DNA from: Helochares maculicollis
Lineage: Eukaryota > Arthropoda > Insecta > Coleoptera > Hydrophilidae
Reading direction: 5' to 3'
Assembly (NCBI GenBank): GCA_033557835.1
Contig: JAWQRO010000230.1
Coordinates: 1-47,606, forward strand
Length of the DNA stretch: 47,606 nt
Shown here: piece after piece, positions 40,201-47,606 of the stretch
Layout: each line of letters opens with the position of its first letter
Numbering within the stretch: the first letter of the stretch is position 1
Translations under genes and position numbers: made by a program
The notes under the pieces: generated by a model
Told to the model about the DNA's origin: nothing
Database searches by the model: none
Seen by the model: the letters and a program-made list of their open reading frames with translations, nothing else

Positions 40201-43200
40201 CGCAGTAAATTCAAAATATGAACTTTTACCCCAATCGCCATTAATTGACAATTCGTAAATTACCATATTTATCATTACGTCTTAATTAATATTTCGCTTG
40301 GAATAGTTCAACAAATCAGGTATACTGTTTTAACTCGACGGTTGCTTTATCACTAGAATTGACCTTATCACAATTGTTTTCCTTCCTTTGACAAAATGAT
40401 GCACCACAATAGAGCCAACATTTATGAGTTTAGTGTGTAGAATATTATGTGCGAATGGTTGTGCTTTTCATGCACGTAGGTTCCATTATTTTATTTCATT
40501 TATTTTAACTCTACTGTGTATGTGTGTGTGACAGCATAGAATGTTTATAATTTCGAATTAAATAGTGAAAATGCAAATATTTTTTAAAGAAATAAACACC
40601 AACTTTATACTCTTAAATCAGTTTCAATTACAATTTCGCGAAAAAATTTGTAATTGTACGTAATTCTTTTATGCTTAAAATAAGGCTTCTTCCAACTATT
40701 ACATAAAATTATAATTGTGATTTTATTGGATTTTTGCATTCCATTTACTTAAGTTGCTTTATCTACTTACACTACTATACTTATACCGCAAATTTCAATT
40801 GAAATAAATGTGTCCACGCCCGATAACAACTAAATTTGGTATTTCCTATAAATTCACTAATATATTATATTAAGTGAGAAAAACATTTTATTTAACTTAT
40901 AATGTCATTTTAATGTATGCATTTTAAAAAATGTTTACTGCTAATGCATGCTAGATGGTTATCTTAATGAATTTAAGTAGATTTCATATTCTTTAAATGC
41001 TGATTACCTTACCAGCAATTTATAATTGTTTATGAAATAGAAGCCGTTTAGTGAATGACTATCCGTTATTAAATAGAATTATTTAGTGTAACGATTTCGA
41101 TAGAAAGGTACTGCCTGCATCGTGGAACAGGATATGCAAGTTGAAAATAAAATGGCGTAGTTTTTACTAAGTTTCAAAGTCAGTCAGGTTGTGGTTATTT
41201 ATAAAGAATAGTTCCCGTAGTACTTCTTTTGAATTTCTTTCTAGTTATTTAAAAAGACCACTTAAAACTTATCAACCAGTGCGCTCCTTCCTTTCAAGAA
41301 AGCAGTAAATACATGCTTAAGTATTTATGTGCCTCGTAAAACATAAGTCATAATATTACTATCAAATAACATATTCTCATCTATTTATTGCAATCAATAA
41401 TTAGTAATACTATGAATGAAAATTCAGAACCATTGAGTATGTGATCATAAATTGATCAATTTTGTTACATTATTTTAAATCCCCCTGAATATAGAATAAT
41501 TCACTAACCTTGGAGCACCGCCCAATGAATGTTTTCAACTTATGTTCAAGTTGGATGGAATAGCTATTTACTTGCGGATAAAAACGGAGAATATTAGAGC
41601 ATTTGCTCATCGTGCTTTCGTCACCATTCGATAAAATTATTTAACTATAAACTGTAAAAATCATTCTAAACATTTTTAGATTATTTCTGTTACATAATGT
41701 CAACCCTCGATATAGCAGATTCCACCTTTACATGTACCAATTCATCTATATTTATATTTTTTACACCTTGAAAGCAAGGTACAGACAGAAAGTCTCTAAG
41801 CGTCGTTTTATTCAAACAATTAATCGTCAAACTAATAAATATAAATCGGCACAAAATTAGTTCAAAGCGCTAATAAAACGAAGGTTATCCTATTTTTCTT
41901 TTTATAGCGGCGAAAACCGGCGATCAATTTATTTCGTGCATTATACGAAACGAAATCTTACTAAATATTGGATTTTTCAACATTCGTCGCGTCAGATCGG
42001 AATTGCGAAAATAATTACCATCCAGATTTTAGTGTAAACAAACACCAAAGGAACGGACACATGCAATAACAAAATCTCAAGAAACTTTAAACAAATTTGT
42101 ATTTTGCGCCTGATTTGTTCCAGCTTCTCTCTAAAGAATATTTTTCTGCAAAACATTTTGATGCGTTTTATGCACTTCTAAAAATATAATGCCAATCAAA
42201 GTTCAAACAGCAATTCGTTAAACTTTAGCTACGGCAGTAGGTCACTTTTTGTTCATCTACTTGAATTTGATATTTTTAACGGTCTGCCACAGCTCTTTTA
42301 TGTGATATTAATAAATGAATGTAACGAAATTCTATATCAGTCGCCTTGTTTATCTAGTTTCACTGTTGTTTATACACATTTTAAAAGCCGTTGCTGTTCG
42401 TGCAACAGTGTTGGGAATATGTTCAACAATATGCAACATTCGGCCACTAGGTAGTACATAATTTAATGATATTATTGGTGTGGATCTATATTACAAAACC
42501 TAAAATTATTGGTAAAAGGATCAAATTTCTTATAATGCTCACCTAAATCATCTCGTCTTATAAAATGTGAAGTGGAAATTTCCACTTGGTTGGTTGCAAA
42601 CAAACGTACATTTAAAACAATCGCGGCATTTAGGATAAAAAAATCAGAATGAAAGCAATAAAGTTTTAACTATCGCTTCGCATATTGGCTTTTCACGTTA
42701 TAAAATTTTTATAGCTCCTATTTTTAAGCAGTGATGTAGAAGAAATTTTGATTGAGCAAATAATTTCGATTTAGCAATTAATTTTGGTCGATGAAATTGG
42801 TTGAATCAACAAATTAAATGATTTTAACAAATTATTGTTTCGTTCTACTTGTCTTCTTGCTTAGATGACTAATAACAAATTTTTATTCCAGGTGGTTTAG
42901 GCACCTATCAGATGCAGCAGATGCATATAACAGAAGAGAAGGTAAATCCAATAGAAACCGACCAGAAGCCACTGCTGATGCTGAAGAAGAAACAGTTCAG
43001 GAGCTTCCCAGTACTAGGGAAGCCAGTGAAAGGGCTGAATCTGTTGGTGGGTCTGAAACCAACAGTACAGGTGGAGAGACTGAAAGCACTGTTCGTAATG
43101 ACAGTGATAGCAGCCATAGAAACAGTGATATAACAGAAGAAGAAAGAGACAAACGGTTGTCTCAAAATGACAGTGATAATAAATCGACTTCTGGCAGCTC

Positions 43201-45205
43201 AGGTATGTTACAAAACAATGCGTGTGCTTTTAAAATAACAATTTGGTAGATAGCTGTGTGAAGCTTTTAAAATTTGCACTAAATGCATACAAGTATGTGG
43301 TACGGTTAAAATATATAACCAGACTAGTGCAAGGAAATTGTAAAGAATTATTCATTTAAATCTTACAATAGTTATAATTAGGGCAGCTGCTCAAGTTGCA
43401 TTTTTGATAGAAGTATACTTATTCATTTCTTTAGCTTATAAAAGTCATGAATTCATTGATTGTGTGCAATTGTCGGTATAAGTACTTTTTCAATATATTT
43501 ATGAAAGCCTAAAACATTTGTTTAGTTTGTATTAAAAATGATCTAATGAAAGGAACAATAGTAGCGAGTGTTTTTTTATACTTGACTAAAGAGCAAATAA
43601 TCAGCTTTCAAGTCAAAATTTGTATCTGTTTCACTTGACGACAGACTTAATAGTGGTCGTAAAAAATATATTATGGGAGAGTAATTTTGGTTAATAACAA
43701 ATATTAATTTAGTGCCTTTTTTCAAGTAATTCACTGTATTGCTTTGTTTGCGAAATATTTTGCTCATGATTATTTATAGCTCAGCTTACCTAGTAAATGT
43801 TTGATCAAACCACATATTTGTTGCAATAAGTTATTAAAAAATTAAACATTTTTATTTAAATATTTTTACTTTTCTAATCAAATCTTGAAAGAATGATGAT
43901 TATATTTGTAAAAATTGAAAATATCCATTAGAAGAATAACATATTAGAATAAATTTGTGAAATGAATTCTTGAATAAAAAGGTGATAATCTTGATAAATG
44001 TTAAGTAGTAAATCCTCTTTGGTTTATATCTTAAAGAATGGGTTTATTTTACAATTTTATGTAACATATACTACTACAAAAATTGTTTGAATTGTATAAA
44101 TTGCTTATGATAATGAGAATATTATTAATAAAATAAAAATGGTGTGTGGTTTTTAGAAGTTGGTGGTGGGGCATCGGTGAAATTAGCCGCTGATGATTGG
44201 CCTTTGATTCAACCTTCCGAGATGCAAGTTGTTCTTCCACCTGTGCACAGGGCAGAATCAGTACTCACTCCTTTAGGTATGCACTGCACATGTTTTTATA
44301 CACAAATGACGAAATTAAATATACTCAAATAAAAACCAGCTTTAAATATAACGTTGGTTATGGATTAAAGCCGGGACTAGCAACCTTCTTAGACAAAACT
44401 AATATTGTATTATTAACATTTTGATGCAATTGGTGTGCATTAAATAATTCATAAATTTGTGTTTACGATTAATTATTACAGAAAAAATCAAGAGAAAGGA
44501 TGAGGAACTGCGACAAGCCCTTTCCGACAAAGAAGTATTAGTAGCTGATTTTTTGAGCATTCCCCGAGAGGACTATCATACAATTGCTGATATGGCTAGC
44601 GAAAGTACAGAAGGGGCTGAACATGATCCTGTGGAACTTACGCTTGGAGCAGTCTTCAATTTGAACAAAATCATTCAGGCTATTGGTGATAGTCTCAATA
44701 TATCGGAAATGGATCCTGTGATTGCCGCTGGTGGAAAATACCCCTCATGTGCTAGCAATGAGTATTTAGTTGACAAGAAAAATACTCTTCCTTCTGTACC
44801 TGTTCATTCGATCAAAAATATCGCCACAACACTTAATAAGCAACTATCACTCTTATTGGTAAGTATTGTATACTATTTCTTTTTTTATTTAATTTTTAAA
44901 AGTTTTTTACCAGCTAATTAAAATCTTTACACAAAACATCACATATGAAAATTTTGTTAAAATATTGACTACAATACTGTTCTATTCTTAATGTTAATTA
45001 TTTATATATATTTAACATTAAAATTTTAATTTTACAGAGTGCTGTTAAGCAGAGAGAAGAAGAAAGAGATAGGTTGAAAAAAGAGCTGCATAGGACACAA
45101 GAACAGCTTCATGAACATATGGGACTTCATGCACCCCAAAGTACGGAAACTGATGAAATTTCTGCTTTAGATTGTACACAGTCTGGTGACTTAGAATGTA
45201 TAGAG
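14760..45205 (+). CDS. RhoGEF2: RGS-RhoGEF family Rho guanine nucleotide exchange factor (RhoGEF2 orthologue), 14 coding exons, 3' end not seen
   Basis: Proteins of this family catalyse GDP/GTP exchange on Rho1/RhoA downstream of G-alpha 12/13 and drive actomyosin contraction at the cell cortex. The joined exons are 14760-16263, 16458-16590, 22112-22199, 22261-22310, 28537-28620, 28682-28869, 29087-29316, 29434-29877, 30070-30292, 34763-34850, 42892-43202, 44157-44276, 44482-44858 and 45038-45205. They have consistent GT/AG borders and phases and encode at least 1336 residues. Visible order: Ser/Lys-rich N-terminus (1-501), linkers (502-650), DPPDW helix (654-658), DH (about 676-880), PH (about 908-1030), acidic Ser-rich linker, coiled coils (about 1155-1190 and 1281-1310). 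The DH and PH match ARHGEF11/12 rather than ARHGEF1/2/18 types (AAATFC, CRRLPLQGIIPTEMQRL, LDTS, FDLTRYKLLHEG). PDZ, RGS-like and C1 domains of the full-length family protein are absent here, so this is either a short isoform or the 3' part of a gene that also starts further left. Confidence 0.88.
16458..16590 (+). CDS. RhoGEF2: RhoGEF2 exon 2: hydrophilic linker
   Basis: The acceptor TTTATATTTTCAG and donor AATAG|GTAAGT are both strong. Forty-four codons (residues 502-545) read GETKPGHPVTRTGSDRR onwards, rich in Asp, Asn, Gln, Lys and Glu, with no domain. The exon leaves two bases (AG) that combine with C at 22112 to give Ser. The preceding intron is 194 bp. Confidence 0.75.
16591..22111 (+). 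other. RhoGEF2 intron of 5.5 kb carrying an alternative first exon
   Basis: Donor GTAAGT at 16591 and acceptor TTTTCTTATTGCAG ending at 22111. The candidate alternative first exon at 17591 lies within it. The rest is AT-rich. A GC-richer patch at about 18.5-18.86 kb carries a 66-codon minus-strand open frame (18521-18721) that I cannot assign. I see no transposon ends. Confidence 0.6.
17591..17763 (+). CDS. RhoGEF2: Candidate alternative first exon of RhoGEF2 (57 codons)
   Basis: ATG 17591 sits in a good arthropod start context (CAAAATGG). It opens a frame reading MDQIAGYDTFMMLLKRATEL and then a basic stretch containing RRKRSEAEKSGERKHS and HRKG. The patch is GC-richer than the intron around it. 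The donor AAG|GTTTGT at 17764 leaves two bases (AG), the same phase and bases as exon 2, so it splices in frame to the exon at 22112. A second donor GAG|GTTTGT follows 18 bases later (exon end 17781), also phase 2, and would add six residues. The product would replace residues 1-545 with 57 and keep everything from residue 546 onward, including DH and PH. Family knowledge does not predict this sequence; expression is inferred. A short uORF (ATG 17531) lies upstream. Confidence 0.6.
22112..22199 (+). CDS. RhoGEF2: RhoGEF2 exon 3: serine-rich linker
   Basis: The acceptor ends at 22111 and the donor AAAAG|GTAACA is at 22200. Residues 546-575 read STVSLPANTGHKRG, then RSESVKQQSEK. The exon ends on a codon boundary. 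It is a hydrophilic, potentially phosphorylated linker and the first exon shared by the 14,760 and 17,591 starts. Confidence 0.78.
22261..22310 (+). CDS. RhoGEF2: RhoGEF2 exon 4: short basic exon
   Basis: It is separated from exon 3 by a 61-base intron with acceptor TTCTTAACATTTCAG. Residues 576-591 read RSKRRNISDPLRPTTQ, ending in two bases (AA) before donor GTAAGT at 22311. RRNIS resembles a basophilic kinase site. Reading through the donor meets a stop at once. Confidence 0.78.
22432..22484 (+). CDS. RhoGEF2: Candidate micro first exon of RhoGEF2 (17 codons)
   Basis: A sharp GC-richer patch (about 22408-22485, with CGCGCAC and an E-box CAGCTG) carries an ATG at 22432 that opens MFRAQLRSRIYEINELA. 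The donor CAGG|GTAGTA at 22485 leaves two bases (GG), which fit the phase-2 exon at 28537 and would encode Gly at the junction. The predicted product starts 17 residues before DIGDLSHEG and keeps the whole DH-PH and C-terminus. The donor is weaker than GTAAGT and the exon is very short, so chance is a real alternative. Without splicing, the frame stops at TAG 22486. Confidence 0.4.
24484..24881 (+). pseudogene. Frameshifted coding-like remnant, unidentified
   Basis: One frame is open from 24484 to the TGA at 24682-24684 and includes NEGVGYPVILKEF and KGKRRSVDDTG. The adjoining frame is open from 24678 to the TAA at 24879-24881 and includes LDVGDSLNQQ and a hydrophobic, membrane-like segment (FHASLIIGIYTIILRL) followed by a basic tail. 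The two frames overlap by only a few bases, as expected when one indel breaks an older coding sequence. There is no in-frame ATG at the beginning of the first frame. The family is not recognised; a C-terminal membrane anchor of some mobile-element or cellular protein is possible. Chance cannot be ruled out. Confidence 0.25.
25660..26019 (+). other. Unassigned 119-codon open frame within an intron
   Basis: The ATG at 25660 begins MCVAIARISCRYSYGCIFL and the frame stays open to TAA 26017-26019. It is Cys-rich and includes LQRQREEWLKFIAKFSS. No domain is recognised and no donor in phase with the 28537 exon stands out. It may be an old coding fragment, an unspliced leader region, or chance. Confidence 0.15.
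26620..27250 (-). mobile_element. Decayed Tc1/mariner-type transposase fragment, antisense to the host gene
   Basis: Read on the minus strand from about 27250 down, several frames interrupted by stops and shifts give the order of an insect Tc1/mariner-like DDE transposase. First comes an HTH-region remnant (near 27180-26975, with ENPGI- and ISKSSLQ-like pieces in shifted frames). Then SDESLFHLDGFVNRRSDHV at about 26900-26842 contains the first catalytic Asp within SDES. Then ILFDNKVDQAV and RYRNMITHFF at about 26780-26690. Similarity stops at MLFQ, just before the expected QDGA..H segment with the second catalytic Asp, so the C-terminal half is missing. Several in-frame stops make it inactive. 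Terminal inverted repeats were not found. Only the family-like motif order supports the call. Confidence 0.75.
28537..28620 (+). CDS. RhoGEF2: RhoGEF2 exon 5: acidic Ser/Thr-rich linker
   Basis: The acceptor CTTTTCCAG ends at 28536 and the donor TCTAG|GTACGT is at 28621. Residues 592-619 read NDIGDLSHEGSQDQLN, then a DSSTSNSSLVS run. It is a disordered linker before the exchange module. The two bases left over (AG) make Ser with the next exon. Confidence 0.85.
28682..28869 (+). CDS. RhoGEF2: RhoGEF2 exon 6: pre-DH helix and start of the DH domain
   Basis: It is separated from exon 5 by a 61-base intron. Residues 620-682. After a polar stretch it encodes EADPPDWQSALTEEDRSRLL and HEKKRQDVIN. 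In LARG the corresponding PPNW...KRQEVINELF segment is an extra N-terminal helix of the DH domain whose Trp contacts Rho switch I; the equivalent here is W658. This is strong evidence for the RGS-RhoGEF subfamily. Donor AATG|GTATGT at 28870 leaves one base. Confidence 0.93.
29087..29316 (+). CDS. RhoGEF2: RhoGEF2 exon 7: DH domain, conserved region 1
   Basis: Residues 683-759. It begins ELFHTERTHVRNLIVLERVF, the DH signature helix in which the conserved Glu (E688) contacts switch I of the GTPase. It continues through FSNVTDLLDIHKEFN, the second DH helix, to GEILVNM. The acceptor TTTCTTATTTTAG and donor ATG|GTAAGT are strong. It ends on a codon boundary. Confidence 0.95.
29434..29877 (+). CDS. 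RhoGEF2: RhoGEF2 exon 8: DH domain, conserved regions 2-3 and DH-PH link
   Basis: Residues 760-907. It encodes the AAATFCERQQLALEFIKER helix, KKDSRFESVL, and the main Rho-binding helix with IIPTEMQRLSKYPLLLERL (about 817-836). The long helix HVNEAAKHAHNKARLEDIQ then leads to the PH domain, with HLDTSQFERSEHPIVNEFR at its end. Motif by motif this follows ARHGEF11/12. The exon ends on a codon boundary before GTAAAT. Confidence 0.95.
30070..30292 (+). CDS. RhoGEF2: RhoGEF2 exon 9: PH domain, first part
   Basis: Residues 908-981. NFDLTRYKLLHEGSISLN is the first strand of the PH domain, followed by VHLLILEEAVIILQKEGEKYLL, HTGSQSSAPILKM and ANVLVRPNAA. In this family the PH domain packs against DH and can bind active RhoA and lipids. 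Donor GCAG|GTAAGC leaves one base (G), which is compatible with both the exon at 34763 (Glu) and a candidate exon at 32900 (Asp). Confidence 0.94.
30934..30968. repeat. Imperfect (GT)n microsatellite
   Basis: About 35 bases of alternating GT with a few T interruptions (GTGTGTGTGTGTGTGTTTGTG and so on) inside the RhoGEF2 intron, ending in GTGCGCATATG. It is a simple-sequence repeat with no other feature attached. Confidence 0.9.
32900..33075 (+). CDS. RhoGEF2: Candidate alternative terminal exon truncating the PH domain
   Basis: A strong acceptor (TTTATTTTTTTGCACAG, AG at 32898-32899) precedes a frame that fits the phase of exon 9 (G + AC = Asp). It reads DKYIILKPYIRRVILEECL and stays open for about 58 codons to TAA 33073-33075. 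The first half has normal amino-acid composition (RRVILEECLNISSIDQPVE); the second half is AT-driven. If used, the protein would end shortly after the PH strand ANVLVRPNAA and lose the PH C-terminal helix and all coiled coils. It could equally be an unrelated fragment or chance, and no close polyA signal was used to support it. Confidence 0.25.
34763..34850 (+). CDS. RhoGEF2: RhoGEF2 exon 10: PH domain, middle part
   Basis: Residues 982-1010. EKDCLFLLNSNAASVQMYDL are the last strands of the PH domain, corresponding to the LARG segment with LFVIS and IYEL. ARDPADMRR leads into the C-terminal helix. The donor ACG|GTAAGT leaves two bases (CG), completed to Arg by the next exon. Confidence 0.9.
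38181..38186 (+). promoter_or_regulatory. Initiator-like TCAGTG upstream of the 38216 exon
   Basis: TCAGTG matches the arthropod initiator consensus and lies 35 bases upstream of ATG 38216. A start here would give a leader of about 33 bases containing the ATGTGA mini-uORF at 38190. No TATA box at the proper distance is evident. Single motif match only. Confidence 0.25.
38216..38355 (+). CDS. RhoGEF2: Candidate alternative first exon giving a GEF-less C-terminal RhoGEF2 product
   Basis: ATG 38216 opens MHQRRKSLTLDSSDRVFLIE followed by RRGSLSLVS and RRGSI, three RRxS-type basophilic sites in 46 codons, in a patch clearly GC-richer than the intron. The donor ACGAG|GTACTA at 38356 leaves two bases (AG), exactly the phase needed to join the exon at 42892 (AG + G = Arg, as in the main transcript). 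The product would begin with these 46 residues, then RWFRHLSDAADAYN and the rest of the C-terminus: no DH, and only the last PH helix. Two minimal uORFs (ATGAGGTAG near 38154, ATGTGA at 38190) precede it. It could be a decoy or regulatory isoform. The alternative is an unrelated conserved fragment. Confidence 0.55.
42892..43202 (+). CDS. RhoGEF2: RhoGEF2 exon 11: PH C-terminal helix and acidic Ser-rich linker
   Basis: Residues 1011-1114. RWFRHLSDAADAYNRREGK is the C-terminal PH helix with its characteristic Trp (W1012). It is followed by a linker with ATADAEETVQELP, repeated ETxSTGGETEST and NDSDSSHRNSD patches, typical of a phosphorylated disordered region. The frame is set by the preceding exon's CG. 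Donor CTCAG|GTATGT at 43203 leaves one base. The open frames on both strands overlapping this exon are shadows. Confidence 0.9.
44157..44276 (+). CDS. RhoGEF2: RhoGEF2 exon 12: linker with LAADDWPLIQPSEM
   Basis: Residues 1115-1154. Acceptor GTGTGGTTTTTAG and donor TTTAG|GTATGC. It encodes EVGGGASVKLAADDWPLIQ and then VVLPPVHRAESVLTPL. The DDWPLI segment is a likely short linear motif. No domain is named. Phase 1 in and out, so the exon could be skipped without a frameshift. Confidence 0.85.
44482..44858 (+). CDS. RhoGEF2: RhoGEF2 exon 13: C-terminal coiled-coil region
   Basis: Residues 1155-1280. EKIKRKDEELRQALSDKEVL is a charged heptad helix, continued by VADFLSIPREDYHTIADMA. A folded-looking stretch follows (LTLGAVFNLNKIIQAIGDSL and ISEMDPVIAAGGKYP), then VHSIKNIATTLNKQLSLLL. 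The C-terminal region of this family mediates self-association and restrains activity in vertebrate members; that role here is inferred. The exon ends on a codon boundary before GTAAGT at 44859. Confidence 0.88.
45038..45205 (+). CDS. RhoGEF2: RhoGEF2 exon 14: second coiled coil, last exon recognised
   Basis: Residues 1281-1336. SAVKQREEERDRLKKELHRTQ and EQLHEHMG form a strongly charged coiled coil, followed by a polar tail (TETDEISALDCTQSGDLECIE). The acceptor ATTTTACAG is good. The exon ends on a codon boundary at GAG|GTAGGC (45206). Reading on instead gives 11 more residues and a TAG at 45239-45241, so either splicing continues beyond the window or the protein ends here. No further convincing exon is seen to 47,606. 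Confidence 0.85.
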
Positions 45206-47606
45206 GTAGGCACTGTTTGCACAACTTGTAATAGCTTGTAGTTTTGCACACTGCATGGATATTTGTGGGTATTTTTGGTTCACCATGAACTTTATATTTA
45301 TTTGCTGCTTTATCACACATTTAGTGTTAAATTACCAGACAAATGCTACTATTTTTAAGTTATCTGGAAATGCAACGACTTCTCATATATTTTTCATACA
45401 TCTTGTATGCTATTATTTGTCACATTTATACAGCTAGTATAAAATATACAATATACAATATTCTATATATAAACCCAGGAAAGTTTTATATAGTATAAAA
45501 AGGATTTGAAATCTAGTGAATGTTTTGATATATACTTCTATAATTGAGTGACAAAAAAGCTTTAACTTAATCAAGATCTTTTGTAACTGTTGTAAATTTA
45601 GTTCGAGCTCTGTAGGATGAGTGAAATCTTTTAGCTTTGATATCATCGACAGAATCATAGATCTACCAAGTTGTAAGTTGTCAATGCAAGGAGTAGATGC
45701 CATTGATATCTTAAAATAAACTGATCTGTAAGTATTTTGCTGCCAATAAAAGACAAAAAATATTGTTTTCATTTTCAAATTAACAAGTTGTTTCGTATAT
45801 TGATGCAATTGAACATTTGCAATTATTCAAAAAAACCAATTGTCTTGAGAGTAACAGAGCAGCTAATGTAAGGAAAAACTTCTGGATTTAATTTTTAGCA
45901 TTTTGCGGTAATATTTATACAGGGGAGATGAAATTGAATGCAAAAATAGATTACAGTTTGTTGAATAATAATATTAAGCAGCAAAGTGACTGGTTCAAAG
46001 GATAAAAGGCATACATTTGACATAACATTTCAAATAGACAGTGTTCATTCTTATACTTGATATAATTGAACAAGTCAAGAAATCTTGTTGAAATATAAAT
46101 TCCTTTAAGTGGAAATTTATAATTGCTTTGACAGTCTATCAATTGGTAAGAAAATATAAGAAGGCACCTTACAGTATAATACAGCATACAAAAGTATGGC
46201 ACCCACATAACAAATTATACGAATTGTCATTGTTTCTTTTCTATAGTGCTTTGCTATAAAAAATATGTAAACTCAGTTTGTTACGGTCAAGTCCTGACTT
46301 GTTCCAACTCTGGCCTAATTCTAGTTTACGAAACTTCCATTTTCAGAGTTTTGCTTGTTCTGTACAATGCGATTTTCTTTTGAAATGCAACCAGTATAGC
46401 TGTTATGTTGGAAAATAAGGGGGTTGCCTACTCCGCAGAATTATTGGTTCATTTTTTTTTGTTGTATGGCATATATATTCTATGTGGAAAAAATAAATTA
46501 TTATAAAGGGCCTTCATTTAAACTTTTTGCTACTAGAAATTTCTCTTTACTAATCAATATGGTGCTAATATTGCAATGCTTATTCCATGAAGCAGTCTTT
46601 TACATTTACCCTATTATAATGAACACTGAAAGTACAACTTTGATGTTTCTATGTTTCATAATTTTAATGTCTGTAATGTGACTTGGAAATCTTGCCTCCG
46701 CTCTTTTATTGTTAAATTAATTCATAGTCGTTTCATGCTCATATACCAGGTAATAAGATTAAATAAGATGTTCCACACCTCTGTATGAGATAGGGGTTAC
46801 TTGCAGAATAAGTCCATCTAGATTTTAGGTTAATTGAACATTTAGCTTCTCTTTTTCCTTTATCATAAGGAATTAAATTTGCACCAGGTGCGTCAAAATA
46901 CAAACTTCTTTGAAAAAATAACAGCGCCAGTTTTATATCGACTAGAACTACGAAACACAAACAAAAAAAGAAAATTAAATTTACTTCATTCCTATAATTA
47001 TTTTATTGCAAATTGGAAAATACATTTTAAAAATGTAAACGAAAGAATGTAGGAAACCATATTTTTACAGAGTGCAATTTTTATACAGAATTTATTAAAT
47101 TTCTCAATATTTGTGATAATGTAAAAAAATTGTTCGTATAATCTAAAAAGTAAATTTTACTATATTATTTGGAGTTGCTGCACTGTTTGATAGATCTAAT
47201 ACAACAAACTATACATCTAATTCAATCACTCATATATTTACATTAAAATTGAAATTGCAAAGTTTTTATGAAATACTTGTGCTAGTATTCATCTTTACCA
47301 ACTACTTGGGTGGTTTGTTCCTTTTAATTTGATACATAGGGAGTGTGTAATGTGTAAATACCCAGCTGACTATATCACCCATTTGTATAATAGAGGTTAA
47401 ATTACGACACCATAATTTCACACATGTAATTGTATCTGAGTAGCGATTATTGAAGAATATAAAAACAGATTAGTAACTAATTCAAAAGATATTTGCCGAA
47501 TGTTGTCATATTATATTTATCCCGCCTTTGAGTGGCATTCAGAAATCTTTCAATCTCCAAAGAATACTGATTTTAATTAAGGTTGAATTGTTTTGGTTCG
47601 TTGCTT
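45206..47606 (+). other. Probable intron or 3' region after the last recognised exon
   Basis: AT-rich sequence with no exon I can defend on the plus strand. AG|GT-like sites at about 46750 and an acceptor-like TTTTTACAG at about 47070 are not followed by sustained coding. A minus-strand open frame at 45434-45808 is listed separately. Another, at 46739-46960, has an ordinary composition but no recognised motif. Confidence 0.5.
45434..45808 (-). other. Unassigned 124-codon minus-strand open frame
   Basis: This frame starts at an ATG (45808) and contains a stretch of ordinary composition, MASTPCIDNLQLGRSMILSM then LKDFTHPTELELNLQQLQKI, flanked by AT-driven Phe/Tyr/Ile/Leu-rich ends. It could be an old antisense coding fragment within an intron of the host gene. 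No family is recognised, and one open frame of this length is borderline for chance in 47 kb of AT-rich DNA. Confidence 0.2.

Larger units (their letters stand above)
34851..42891 (+). other. RhoGEF2 intron of 8.0 kb with a candidate internal promoter region
   Basis: Donor GTAAGT at 34851 and acceptor TTTTTATTCCAG ending at 42891. The section from about 36.2 to 38.36 kb has more GC-rich patches (for example TTGGCGGCGCGGTGC near 36650) and ends in a candidate first exon at 38216-38355. A short ATG frame at 36557 and another at 36611 with a GTAAAT donor have phase 1, so neither fits the 42892 exon as coding, but they could be leader exons. From 38.4 to 42.89 kb I see only AT-rich sequence and AT-driven open frames. 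Confidence 0.6.

Noticed and set aside
44482..44858. FLSIPRED in exon 13 as an EB1-binding SxIP motif (Drosophila RhoGEF2 associates with EB1)
   Set aside because: The motif needs Ser/Thr, any residue, then Ile-Pro; here Ser is adjacent to Ile, so the spacing is wrong.
1..47606. tRNA, rRNA, CRISPR arrays, bacterial operon signals
   Set aside because: No cloverleaf-type B-box with matching A-box, no regularly spaced direct repeats, and no rRNA-like stretch were noticed; gene structure is that of a spliced animal gene.

Overview
This window is AT-rich (roughly 70% by eye) animal nuclear DNA. It has spliceosomal introns with GT/AG ends, TTT..CAG acceptors, short introns of about 61-220 bp beside introns of 4-8 kb, and a decayed Tc1/mariner-type transposase typical of insects. 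The main protein is clearly the arthropod RGS-RhoGEF family member (Drosophila RhoGEF2; vertebrate ARHGEF11/PDZ-RhoGEF and ARHGEF12/LARG). The source is therefore most likely an insect; the order cannot be decided from the sequence.

Layout. Bases 1-1398 look like the last intron and last coding exon of a plus-strand gene, with a polyA signal at 1438-1443. Bases 1.45-14.6 kb hold no convincing gene. From 14,760 to 45,205 a plus-strand RhoGEF2-type gene can be assembled from 14 coding exons. All 13 internal junctions have GT..AG ends and matching phases, giving at least 1336 codons without a stop. In order these encode a long basic Ser/Lys/Asn-rich N-terminal segment (one 1504-base exon), low-complexity linkers, a short helix with the Trp that precedes the DH domain in LARG, the DH domain (about residues 676-880), the PH domain (about 908-1030), an acidic Ser-rich linker, and two predicted coiled-coil segments. 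The gene runs off the right-hand side of the window or has further exons not recognised after 45,205. No PDZ, RGS-like or C1 coding sequence is visible in the window.

The most interesting structure is a series of candidate alternative first exons. Each begins with an ATG in a locally GC-richer patch and has a donor whose phase fits the next constitutive exon: 14,760 (506-codon ORF), 17,591 (57 codons, two in-phase donors 18 nt apart), 22,432 (17 codons) and 38,216 (46 codons, with tiny uORFs). They would give progressively shorter proteins. The first three keep DH-PH but lack PDZ/RGS/C1. The last keeps only the final PH helix and the C-terminal region, so it could not be an exchange factor. 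A further in-phase candidate exon at 32,900 would end the protein inside the PH domain. If expressed, the locus would be a nested-promoter gene making GEF isoforms with and without upstream regulatory domains, plus a GEF-dead C-terminal product. This is inferred from sequence only; transcripts would decide it.

The large introns also contain an antisense transposase fossil (about 26.62-27.25 kb), a frameshifted pair of coding-like frames (24.48-24.88 kb), a GT microsatellite (30.93 kb), and several isolated open frames that could not be identified.
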